A stretch of DNA of 64,000 nt from Sinonovacula constricta (Eukaryota > Mollusca > Bivalvia > Cardiida > Solecurtidae): contig CM017556.1 in assembly GCA_007844125.1 (NCBI GenBank), positions 19,939,607 through 20,003,606 on the forward strand. The letters are read 5' to 3'. Each line of letters starts with the position of its first letter. The stretch's first letter is position 1. Positions 1-33,102 of this stretch are shown piece after piece. Both the position numbers and the translations under genes were made by a program. Below the pieces are notes generated by a model, which saw only the letters and a list, made by a program, of their open reading frames with translations, did no database searches and was not told the DNA's origin.

Positions 1-393
1 TCCATGGTTATTTTTATATAAGAATCAACTAGCTGTGGGTTCTATAAATAAACTTATAAATAAAAATAACTGACAATTGGAACGTTAAAAATTGATATAT
101 TTTAGAAAATACTTTCTTGTGTAATACGCTAACAACCTACTATAGCTTTATTATGTTCTTGAAAATTTTGGCATATGTTCTTTTGTGTGCGGGTAACTTA
201 ACGCAGATTGTGTACTGATGTAAATATATATCCCTGACAGAGAAAGGTTCTTGTGTTGGAATGTGACTGTAAACGCTAAGAATATATGCTCGAATGGGGT
301 TTTGTAAATATAATGTTTATATATCACGTAGACCGTAGGGAATTCAATATTTTGTTGGCATTGTAGATCAAATAAGAATCCTTTGTTCAACAG
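1..393. other. No supported gene (upstream intron of gene A)
   Basis: AT-rich sequence with no coding signal I can support. It ends in a pyrimidine-containing stretch and CAG that serves as the splice acceptor for the exon at 394, so it is probably the 3' part of an intron of gene A whose earlier exons lie outside the window. Confidence 0.6.
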
Positions 394-22278
<21,885 letters not shown>

Positions 22279-23172
22279 TAGAAGACTTGATGCATGTATT
22301 TCGTACTCAACATTTTTCGACCCCGCGTTGATGTAATAATTTCTGAAAATATGATCAGCCACTTTGTCCCAATAAATGAGATTTTTATCGCAGATCTGTT
22401 TTTCTTCTTGAAAAAATAAAATCGACAAGTTGTAATTTTTATCGGCAAATTGCCGAGGGCCGACACCAGTCTGAATCAATATTTCTGTTCATAATTTGTA
22501 ATATTTATATCTATTTTTATTATATTTGTTATCTTAAATACTAATTTAAGGTTATACCATTTTTTTATTTATAAAATTGTGTTATCATATAATATTTATG
22601 TTAGATTTGATTAAAATATTAATTTAGTACTTCTAACATCTTTCATTGTTCAGTACAATATAGCATTTATTCTAGCAATATAAATTTGCACGTCCTTTTC
22701 AAAAGCAATATAAGCTAATGTCAATGTAATTTGTTGTATTTTTCGTATAAATATTTCAACAATGTACGTTATTCTTTTTCAAACAAACTGAAAGTTTGAA
22801 AGGCAGACAATGTTAAGAACCAAAAGTGTACCCCTGTTCTGTAACTTTATTCAAATATTAATATTCTAGAATCTTTCCACATGGGAATGGTTTGTAAATA
22901 TGCCTTGTATACTGCTTTATAGTATTTATAATTTTTCTCAGTGCAAATGTTATGTTTGATTCTATTTTGAACATACACTTGTATATTAGACCTTATTAAA
23001 CAATATATTACACAATAAATTACACAATATTGAAAAGTTTTTTTGCAAATAAGGAGCACATATATGTACCTATTTTAAGCATTTGGATAAACTGCTAATT
23101 TATGAATGCAACAAATATGGGTTTATTAATAAAATAAGTCAGATGGACAATTTTATGAGCATTCACAGTATT
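22279..23172 (+). other. Gene A 3' UTR and downstream flank
   Basis: AT-rich with no coding potential. A polyadenylation signal AATAAA at 22415-22420 is a candidate end of the transcript, but other AT-rich signals follow, so the true end is uncertain. Confidence 0.4.
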
Positions 23173-23290
23173 CCCCCTGCCTGGCACCCCAATCCCCCTG
23201 CCTGGCACCCCAATCTCCCTCCCTGGCACCCCAATCTCCCTCCCTGGCACCCCAATCCCCCTGCCTGGCACCCCAATCTCCCATCTCTGC
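23173..23290 (+). repeat. C-rich minisatellite, 21-bp unit
   Basis: Five to six copies of CCTGGCACCCCAATCYCCCTS. The complementary strand has repeated runs of four or five guanines, giving it G-quadruplex potential. It lies about 900 bases after the gene A stop codon. Confidence 0.9.
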
Positions 23291-23869
23291 GGAGCCTAGG
23301 CCTCCCTCTTTAGGACAAAAGGGAGATAACATGTCAGTTAAGAGATCAAACTCAAGTTATATGCTTACAACTATTTATGCATACATGTATATTTTTTCCA
23401 CTTTTTATGTTGTTATAAGCTAACCATCAAAAGTAAACATTTTTGCCCTTACTATTGTTTATATTTCAGTAGTCAATGTTCTATCAGACATACAGAATGT
23501 GTTTACATTACCAGAAACTAATTAACACCTTATAATGAAAAACATAACCATAATTTTTTACATAAGATGGCTTAATAAAAAACATGATATTTGTACAAGG
23601 CATGTGTATAAACAATAAAATGCTTGAATTGTATGGTATTATTCAATCTCTATGAAAGATTTGTTATAACATCATACACAAATACAATTACGGTCACTAT
23701 AGAAAAGTACAGCTATTTTTCTATTATTGGTTGCCATTTTGACAAAAAATGTATCAGTATATGCATGACTTTGAATTTCACCATCATGGGTACAGCCTTG
23801 ATAAGGTTATGTCCATTAACAGTTATTTCTAATTTAGTTAATGCCCTGTTGGTGTTATGTCTTGTGTGG

Positions 23870-26800
23870 ACATTTTTCTTGCTTGAGTTATGTCCAATTC
23901 TGGTAGTGTTCTTTGAATAATGTCTTGCTTTTTTTAAGTCTTGGTTTGTTTAGTTTATGTCTTGTTTTTATGGTTATGTCTCTTAGGTAATGTCTTCTTT
24001 GGTTAAGTCTTAGGAGGTTTATTTATGTGTGTAATGTCTTGTTTGTGTAATGTCTGGTCTGGGTAATGTCTTGTATGGGTAATGTCTTGTATGGGTAATG
24101 TCTTGTATGGGTAATGTCGGGTTTGTGTAATGAATGGTTTGGGTAATGTCTTGTATAGGTAATGTCTTGTATGGGTAATGTCTTGTATGGGTAATGTCGG
24201 GTTTGTGTAATGAATGGTTTGGGTAATGTCTTGTATGGGTAATGTCTTGTATGGGTAATGTCTTGTTTGTGTAATGTCTGGTCTGGGTAATGTCTTGTAT
24301 GAGTAATGTCTTGTATGGGTAATGTTTGATTTGTGTAATGTATGGTTTAGGTAATGTCTTGTTTGGGTAATGTGTGGTTTGGGTAATATCTGGTTTGGTT
24401 TATGTTTTTTTTTTGTATGTCTTGTTTGGGTTATGTTTCTTGTTTTGATTGTGTCTTGTTGGTTACATTTTCTTTGTTGATTTGTCTGGTTTTGGTTATG
24501 TCTTATTTGATTTATGTTTGTTTTGGTTATGTCTTGTATGGGTAATGTCTTGTTTAAGCAAATTCTGGTTTGGATAATGTCTTGTTTTGATTATGGGTTG
24601 TTTGGTTAAAGTCTTATTTGGGTTATGTCTTGTTTGATGATTATTTTTGTTTTGTTTTATGCTTTGTTTGAATAATGTTTTAATTGGGTAATGCCTTTTT
24701 ACAATGTCATGTTTGAGTAATGTCCTGTTTGGATAATGATTGTTTGTGCAATGTCTTGTTTGTGCAATGTCTTGTTTGGGCAATGTTTTGTTTCAGTAAT
24801 GTCTTTTTGGGCCCAGTTTTGTTTGATACATGTGTTGTTCTGATTATGTCTTGTTGTTCAATGTCTTGTTCTGGTAATGTCTTGTTTGGGTAATGATTTG
24901 TTTGGTTTTATGTTTTTTTTGGTAATGTCTGGTTTGGGTAATGACTTGTTTGGGTAATGTCTGGTTTGTTTTATGTTTTATTGGTTATGTCTGGTTTGTG
25001 AAATGTGTTGTTTAGGTAATGCCTTGTTTGGGTAATGTCTTTTTTAGGTAATGCCTTGTTTGGGTAATGTCTGGTTTGGGTAATGTCTGGTTTGGGTAAT
25101 GTCTGGTTTGGGTGTTGTCTGGTTTGGGTCATGTCTTGTTTGGGTAATGTGTTGTTTGGGTAATGTGTGGTTTGGGTAATGTCCGTTTGGGTAATGTCTG
25201 AATTAGGTAATGTCTGGTTTAGGTAATGTGTTGTTTTGGTAATGTGTTGTTTTGGTAATGTCTGGTTTTGGTGTTGTCTGGTTTGGGTCATGTCTTGTTT
25301 GGGTAATGTGTTGTTTGGGTAATGTGTGGTTTGGGTAATGTCTGTTTGGGTAATGTCTGGTTTAGGTAATGTCTGGTTTAGGTAATGTGTTGTTTTGGTA
25401 ATGTGTTGTTTTGGTAGTGTCTGGTTTTGGTGTTGTCTGGTTTGGGTCATGTCTTGTTTGGGTAATGTGTTGTTTGGGTAATGTGTGGTTTGGGTAATGT
25501 CTGTTTGGGTAATGTCTGGTTTGGGTAATGTCTGTTTGGGTAATGTCTGGTTTAGGTAATGTCTGGTTAAGGTAATGTGTTGTTTTGGTAATGTGTTGTT
25601 TTGGTAATGTCTGGTTTTGGTGTTGTCTGGTTTGGTTTCATGTCTTGTTTGGGTAATGTCTTGTTTGGGTAATGTGTTGTTTGGGTAATGTGTGGTTTGA
25701 GTAATGTCTGTTTGGGTAATGTCTTGTTTAGGTAATGTCTGGTTTAGGTAATGTGTTGTTTTGGTAATGTCTGGTTTTGATGTTGTCTGGTTTAGGTCAT
25801 GTCTTGTTTGGGTAATGTGTTGTTTGGGTAATGTCTTGTTTGGGTAATGTCTGGTTTGGGTAATGTCTGGTTTGGGTAATGTCTTGTTTGGGTAATGTCT
25901 TGCTTGGGTAATGTGTGGTTTGGGTCATGTCTTGTTTGGGTAATGTCTGGTTTGGGTAATGTCTGGTTTGGGAAATGTCTGGTTTGGGTCATGTCTTGTT
26001 TGGGTAATGTCTGGTTTGGGTAATGTCTGGTTTGGGTAATGTCTTGTTTGGGTAATGTGTGGTTTGGGTCATGTCTTGTTTGGGTAATGTCTTGTTTGGG
26101 TAATGTCTGGTTTGGGTAATGTCTTGTTTGGGTAATGTGTGGTTTGGGTAATGTCTTGTTTGGGTAATGTCTTGTTTGGGTAATGCCTTGTTTGGGTAAT
26201 GTCTGGTTTGGGTAATGTGTGGTTTGGGTCATGTCTTGTTTGGGTAATGTCTTGTTTGGGTAATGTCTTGTTTGGGTAATGTGTTGTTTGGGTAATGTGT
26301 GGTTTGGGTCATGTCTTGTTTGGGTAATGTCTTGTTTGGGTAATGTGTTGTTTGGGTAATGTGTGGTTTGGGTAATGTCTGTTTGGGTAATGTCTGGTTT
26401 CGGTAATGTCTGGTTTTGGTAAGGTCTTGTTTGGGTAATGTCTGTTTTGGGTAATGTCTTGTATGGGTATTGTCTGGTTTGGGTAATGTCTTGTATGGGT
26501 AATGTCTGGTTTGGGTAATGTCTGGTTTGGGTAATATCTTGTATGGGTAATGTCTTGTATGGGTAATGTCTGGTTTGGGTAATCTCTTGTATGGGTAATG
26601 TCTGGTTTGGGAAATGTCTGGTTTGGGTAATGTGTTGTTTGGGTAGTGTGTGGTTTGGGTAATGTCTGTTTGGGTAATGTCTGGTTTGGGTAATGTGTGG
26701 TTTGGGTAATGTCTGGTTTGGGTAATGTGTGGTTTGGGTAATATCTGGTTTGGGTAATGTGTTGTTTGGGTAATGTGTGGTTTGGGTAATGTCTGTTTGG

Positions 26801-28930
26801 GTAATGTGTGGTTTGGGTAATGTGTGGTTTGGGTAATGTCTGTTTGGGTCATGTCTTGTTTGGGTAATGTCTTGTTTGGGTAATGTGTGGTTTGGGTAAT
26901 GTCTGTTTGGGTAATGTCTGGTTTGGGTAATGTCTTGTTTGGGTAATGTGTGGTTTGGATAATGTGTGGTTTGGGTAATGTGTGGTTTAGGTAATGTCTG
27001 GTTTGGGTAATGTGTGGTTTGGGTAATGTCTGTTTGGGTAATGTCTGGTTTGGGTAATGTCTTGTTTGGGTAATGTGTGGTTTGGGTAATGTCTGGTTTG
27101 GGTAATGTCTGGTTTGGGTAATGTGTGATTTGGGAAATGTCTGGTTTGGGTAATGTCTGGTTTGGGTAATGTGTGGATGGGTAATGTCTGGTTTGGGTAA
27201 TGTGTGGTTTGGGTAATGTCTGGTTTTGGTAAGGTCTTGTTTGGGTAATGTCTGTTTTGGGTAATGTCTTGTATGGATATTGTCTGGTTTGGGTAATGTC
27301 TTGTATGGGTAATGTCTGGATTGGGTAATGTCTGGTTTGGGTAATATCTTGTATGGGTAATGTCTTGTATGGGTAATGTCTGGTTTGGGTAATCTCTTGT
27401 ATGGGAAATGTCTGGTTTGGGAAATGTCTGGTTTGAGTAATGTCTTGTATGGGTAATGTCTTGTTTGGGTAATGTCTTGTTTGGGTAATGTCTGGTTTGG
27501 GTAATGTCTGGTTTGGGTAATGTCTGTTTTGGGTATTGTCTGCTTTGGGTAATGTCTGGTTTGGGTAATGTCTTGTATGGGTAATGTCTTGTATGGGTAA
27601 TGTCTTGTATGGGTAACGTCTGGTTTGGGTAATGTCTGGTTTGGATAATGTCTTGTATTGGTAATGTCTGGTTTAGGTAATGTCTGGTTTGGGTTATGTC
27701 TTGTTGAGGTAATGCCTTGTTTGGGTAATGTCTGGTTTGGATAATGTGTGGTTAGGATAATGTCTGGTTTGAGTAATGTTTTGTTCGGATCATGTCTTGT
27801 GTGGGTTATGTCTTGTTTTTGTAATGTCTGGTTTGGGTTATGTCTTGTTTGGGTAATGTCTGGTTTGGGTAATGTCTGGTTTATATTATGTCTGGTTTGG
27901 GTAATTTCTTTTTTGGGTAATGTCTGGTTTGGGTAATGTTAGTTTGGGTAATGTCTTCTTTGGGTAATGTCTTCTTTGGGTAATGTCTGGTTTGGGTAAT
28001 GTATTGTTTAGGTAATGTTTTGTTTGAGTAATGTGAGGTGTAGGCAATGTCTGGTGAGAGTAATGTCTGGTTTTGGTAATGTCTGGTTTGGGTAATGTCT
28101 TGTTTGGGTAATGTCTTGTTTGTGTAACATCTGGTTTGGGTAATGCCTGGTTTAGGTAATGTCTTGTTTGGGTAATGTCTGGTTTGGGTAATGTCTTGTT
28201 TGGGTAATGTCTTGTTTGTGTAACATCTGGTTTGGGTAATGCCTGGTTTAGGTAATGTCTGGTGAGGGTAATGTCTGGTTTGGGTAATGTCTGGTTTGGG
28301 TAATGTCTGGTTTGGGTAATGTCTGGTTTGGGTAATGTCTTGTTTGGGTAATGTCTTGTTTGTGTAACATCTGGTTTGGGTAATGCCTGGTTTAGGTAAT
28401 GTCTTGTTTGGGTAATGTCTGGTTTGGGAAATGTCTGGTTTGGGTAATGTCTTGTTTGGGTAATGTCTTGTTTGTGTAACATCTGGTTTGGGTAATGCCT
28501 GGTTTAGGTAATGTCTTGTTTGGGTAATGTCTGGTTTGGGAAATGTCTGGTTTGGGTAATGTCTTGTTTGGGTAATGTCTTGTTTGTGTAACATCTGGTT
28601 TGGGAAATGTCTGGTTTAGGTAATGTCTTGTTTGGCTATTGTCTGGTTTGCTATTGTCCTGTTTGATTATTATCGTGTTCAGCTTTTTTTATGCTTGGTT
28701 TTTGTCTTTTTTGAATATTTTTTATGTTTGGTTTTTCTTGTTTGGCTATTGTCTGGTTTTGCTATAGTCCTATTTGACTTTTGTCCTTTTTGGTTATTGT
28801 CCTGTTTGGCTGTTTGGTTATTGTCCTGTTTGGCAATTGTCCTGTTTGGCAATTGTCCTGTTTGATTATTGTCATGTTTTACTATTGTCCTATTTTATTA
28901 TTGTTCTATTTGGCTAATGTCCTGTCTAAG
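23870..28930 (+). repeat. 5-kb minisatellite of 16-bp units
   Basis: About 300 copies of GGGTAATGTCTGGTTT and variants (CTTGTTT, GTGGTTT, GTTGTTT, TTGTATG, and a 15-bp form with CTGTTT). Both edges are degenerate: irregular units at 23870-24050 and 24400-24960, and a TTGTCCTGTTTGGCTA-type variant at 28620-28930. The + strand is strongly T/G-biased. Because 16 is not a multiple of 3, the complementary strand reads as a 16-residue repeated peptide in every frame, so the long open frames there are artefacts. Confidence 0.95.
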
Positions 28931-29558
28931 AACTATCAAGTAGTAAGTTTGTGTATGGTTTATTAACAGAGAAGACAGTATGATATCCAGTTATATAATT
29001 TTAATGATAATATATGAACAAAATATAAAACAGTATGTACATAAAACTTACATCTTTGTATATAATAAATATATTTCTAAAACATACAATGCAAATATAT
29101 ATATGAATCACAAAATGGAGACAAAACACATTCAAAAGTGGGACTCAAGTCATGGTTAGACTACATGATAAATTTCTTTTATGACATAAACCTGAAGCAA
29201 TACCAGTCATCCTGGATAGCCCTGCTAATTTGCCAGATCCTAAAAATGCAGAAGAAAGAAATGTGGCAAGATGTTTATCACTGGTTGTCATTAAACTATG
29301 CAACTGGCAGTAACACACATACTCTGTTCTGAAGAAGGTTCTCTTAAAAAGGTAGACAAGCAAAGGGTAAATCAGAGAGTAAGATGTTATGTTAACAGTT
29401 AAGACACATTGCTTAGTAACATTTTTTTCATTTTCTGTGTACAAAGGGTTCATTTTATATATGCATGTCGTAAGAATATCAGCATATTTCTTGTGGTATG
29501 CAAACATTGGTGTTAATTATAACAGCAGGACTTTATAACTGGTTAATTTAAAAAGATT
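28931..29558. other. Intergenic, nothing recognised
   Basis: AT-rich sequence between the minisatellite and the SINE. Short open frames here have no family resemblance. Confidence 0.5.
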
Positions 29559-29569
29559 AATTAATTCAA

Positions 29570-29850
29570 ACCGGCCGCAATAGCTCAAGCGGTATAGCAT
29601 CGGCTTGCGGATCAAGAGGATGCAGGTTCAAACCCAGCTGGGTCAAACCAAAGGACTTTGAAGTTGGTAGTAGTAGTTTCTCTCCTAATGCTCGGGGCTA
29701 AGGGGACAGTATTACTCCTGACTCGACGGTGTCAGCATAATGGACCAGCCGGGTTCAATCCCTGGGCACCTTATAAGTGCCCCTGTGCTATAATGATAGA
29801 AATGTTGTTGCACAGTATCGGCAAAATGCCGGCAAATCCAATCCAAATCC
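29570..29850 (+). mobile_element. tRNA-derived SINE with 11-bp target duplication
   Basis: The head has an A box (TAGCTCAAGCGGTATAGC) and B box (GGTTCAAACCC) in tRNA spacing. A unique body and a tail of ATCC/AATCC units follow. The flanks carry the same 11 bases AATTAATTCAA at 29559-29569 and 29851-29861, the mark of LINE-mediated insertion. The body contains GGTGTCAGCATAATGGAC and GCCCCTGTGCTATAATGATA, also found inverted at 47751-47872. Confidence 0.88.
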
Positions 29851-29861
29851 AATTAATTCAA

Positions 29862-32800
29862 TGATGATTTTTCTCAACATTTTAAACAAATATGTAACTG
29901 AAGTTGTATATTCCATATATGTCTCACTATTACATTGACTATATTAAGAAAAATAATCAACTACTTCATTCAATACCATTAATAGGAATAGACATACACA
30001 AATGTGTAAATTTAACTGAACACATGTTTAATATTATTGCATTTTGCATAGTTTTAAATATGACATAATCATATTATTTAAACACAATAAAGCACACAGT
30101 ATATAAATTATGTGCACTACTTATCATGGAAGACATATTAAATATACCAATATACAAGGAGTTAATGAGATTTTGTCAAAGTCAATCAAAAACCATCTTG
30201 GAATGTAATAATATCAAAATGCATTAACTTGTATCCTGCTGGCTTACAAATCAAAGCACTTACAATGCTGTGCTTTTTACAGGACAGTGAAAATAAAATG
30301 TTATGTTTGACTGAATACAATTAATGAAAATGTTAACTGACCAATCAGGTTTGTTCCCCTTTACCAAAGTAGTTTCTAATGAAGTAGAAATGTTGTAAAC
30401 TGCAGTTTTAATCCTTTTCTGCATGTATACGCCATTTTACTCCTTTATAAACCATTCACAATCATTAGCAGAATCTGCATGACTAAGGGTTTTTGTGTAG
30501 ACTGGTTTTAGGTGTTGAATCTATTATTACAAGTTGAACATACATTGATTAAAGTCCTTTTACCTCTTTTAAAGAAAAACAACAAAGTCTGGAAAATTTT
30601 CAAAATTATAGATGAACTATGAATGGAAGGGTTAATGTATTTTGGACAATACCGGTGCTTTAGTCTCATTTTCATGTATGGTCATAAATCCACAAGGACC
30701 TCAACTGTTTTTTTCCAAATGGTTTTTAAAATTGATCAATCTGGCTAAATTAATAGATCTGTTCAATACTGTAGTAAACTAGCAGCTTCTGATCAATCAC
30801 TGTCATGATAAGTGTGTGTGACAGGTAAATCGACTACCTGTCTTAAAACATGACAATGACATAATAAGGTAAGTTTTGAAACATTGTAAAATGATAGTTT
30901 TAGCCATATAGAAAAATATTTTACTATAAAGAATCCCAACAATCTACAGATCGTCAGGATTATCTACTGGGCATTGTTGTTTTATTATGATTTATATGAA
31001 ATTTCTTTACAATTCTTAGACTACTAAGCAAAAAATGGCAGGCATAGAGAAATAGTACAAATCCAGACCATTCCACACTATTCTCCATTACATGTAGATA
31101 CATAAAATATGTTATTGCATGGGTTAAAACACAACAGGGTAAAGGGTTAAGACATTCTGTATTTTGCACAATCTATTTACCGCATAAAAGCCATTACACC
31201 TAAAAGAATTAACAATTTTGTAAATAACACATTTTATTAAAAAATTCCAAGATTGTATCAATTTCCAGAAGAACTCCAAGTGAAAACTATCATCAAATAA
31301 GCACAATCTTGATGAACATAAAAATTGAACTGTCTGTGTTTTACACTCATTTACAAGGCAATGTAACTACACATCATATAATATATCAGTTGAAAAAGTT
31401 CTAGAATATCATGCTTATTTACCACATTAAACAATAAATTCTGAAACACAATTCAAGTTTTTAACAAAACATAAAACATAAGATCAATAAAAACAGGGCT
31501 GAGAATAGGTGTAAACTATAAAACCTTAATGAGTATGAGAGGGGCTTTAGAGAGTTAAGCCTGTTATGATATAACTGGCATTTGAGCACATTAAATGAAT
31601 GAAATCTATACCTTATATAAATTTGACCATCTTAGTTGTATGTTTAATTCTAGTCTTAACTTTTTACACTTGCATGTAAATACCTTTATCCTGTGCTTTT
31701 TTCAATAAAGTGTATGTTACAATGCTCATAGGATGTCATCATATCTCCATGTGCTATAATTTATGAAAACTTCACTTATTCATTCATAGTCAAAATCTTG
31801 GGCACACTACCATTGTTTAAGTAGATAGTTTTCTAATTTCTGTTTTTCTGCATTCATTATTGAAATTACTGATATTTCTCATAGAAACTTACCCAAGACT
31901 GATTGTCAGAGAATTGGTGTTTGAAGGCATTGATGGGGAGAATGATGTTCAAGCCCTAAATTTATATTTTGTAACAAGGAAACCTATTGAGGGTTTGTAA
32001 ATTGAAAAAATAAACATTGTATACAAGTCTTCAAACAAATTAACAATAACAACACTACTGCAAGTTTACAAACATTTGACTGTTTTATGACAACTTCTGA
32101 GCTGATTGGTCTAAAAGTTCAAGGGATGGTATTCATGTAAAGTTTCAAGACAAAAACTTAACTAAATGAAATAGCTAAATTAAATTAAGAGAAATATTGT
32201 CTTAGTGCAATTTCAAGATATTACTTTTTCTGAAAGAAAAGTGAGACTGGAATTAAAATAAACCTAAACAGTCAAAATTAATTAGAAAAATATAATAAAA
32301 TATATTATAAACAACTGCTAATACAACTGCAGAGGGCTATTCTTTTGACATATTTTGTACTATTGTTACGTTTCGATGGAAATGTCATACTCATTGTGAA
32401 ATAATCTATTTAAGCTTGGTTCAATTTTAGTAGTTTTATGAGTACAACCTCTTGGCTTTCATCTAGGCTATGAAGTATCTGCCTTAGAGAAATCGACAGA
32501 GAACTTGAAACTCCTCATCGTTCATTTTATTCTCTTGGCAATATCCAACATTTCCTTTCTTTTCAAGACAATGGTTCATAAGAATAGGAAAGACTTTTGG
32601 AAACTGTGACTTTTTCTTTTTCAATCATAGCTGTTTTAGTTTACTTCTCTACACTTTTTTTCCATGATTTTAATCACGATTTTGAAAATCATTTTTTAAA
32701 CAATTTTGTTTGTTTCCAAAGCATGATATCAGTCTTCTAAACTATGTAATAGCAACAAGTGGAAAATACTGCAGCTCCCACTTCTTGGAATAAATTTTCT

Positions 32801-32963
32801 TGGCATATTATGTTTTGGCAAATTCAGCAGCCATTCATTTGTGGATGTTTTTACACCAGATACATCCAAGAGATGACATCAATATCAAAGGAATTCCGAC
32901 ATAACATGGGGGCACCAGTTATGTACCCTGGGTAAGATAAGAGAGTAGTCTCCCCTGTGTTAT
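29862..32963. other. Intergenic and gene B 3' UTR region, no gene recognised
   Basis: AT-rich sequence between the SINE and the gene B stop codon. Some of it, nearest 32963, should be the 3' UTR of gene B; a TTTATT (AATAAA on the minus strand) near 32526 is one possible signal among many. No exon or RNA gene is supported. Confidence 0.45.
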
Positions 32964-33102
32964 TTACCAGTAATCCACCTTGTAAGGATCATAAGGGTCC
33001 TGGTAATGCCTGGCGCCATAGGGGTCCCACTGCTGGGGCTGATGGGCATGTGATCGGGTCGGACGATGGTACGGGTTCATACTAGGCATTTGAACATATG
33101 GG
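32964..33102 (-). CDS. Gene B last coding exon: C-terminus
   Basis: Acceptor GTATTACAG; phase 2; 46 codons including TAA at 32964-32966. It begins PYVQMPSMNPYHRPTRSHAH and ends QDPYDPYKVDYW. It is rich in tyrosine, proline and histidine, suggesting a tail with short binding motifs, though I recognise none with certainty. Confidence 0.85.

Noticed and set aside
24496..28594. Several long minus-strand frames with PNQTLPKPDITQTRHY-type repeats
   Set aside because: They are forced by the 16-bp minisatellite, which lacks stops on that strand in all frames.
29138..29332. 64-residue open frame between the minisatellite and the SINE
   Set aside because: No similarity or conserved feature; its length is within chance for this base composition.
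29572..29645. Functional tRNA gene
   Set aside because: A and B boxes are present, but the stems do not close and the sequence continues into a SINE body with target duplications.
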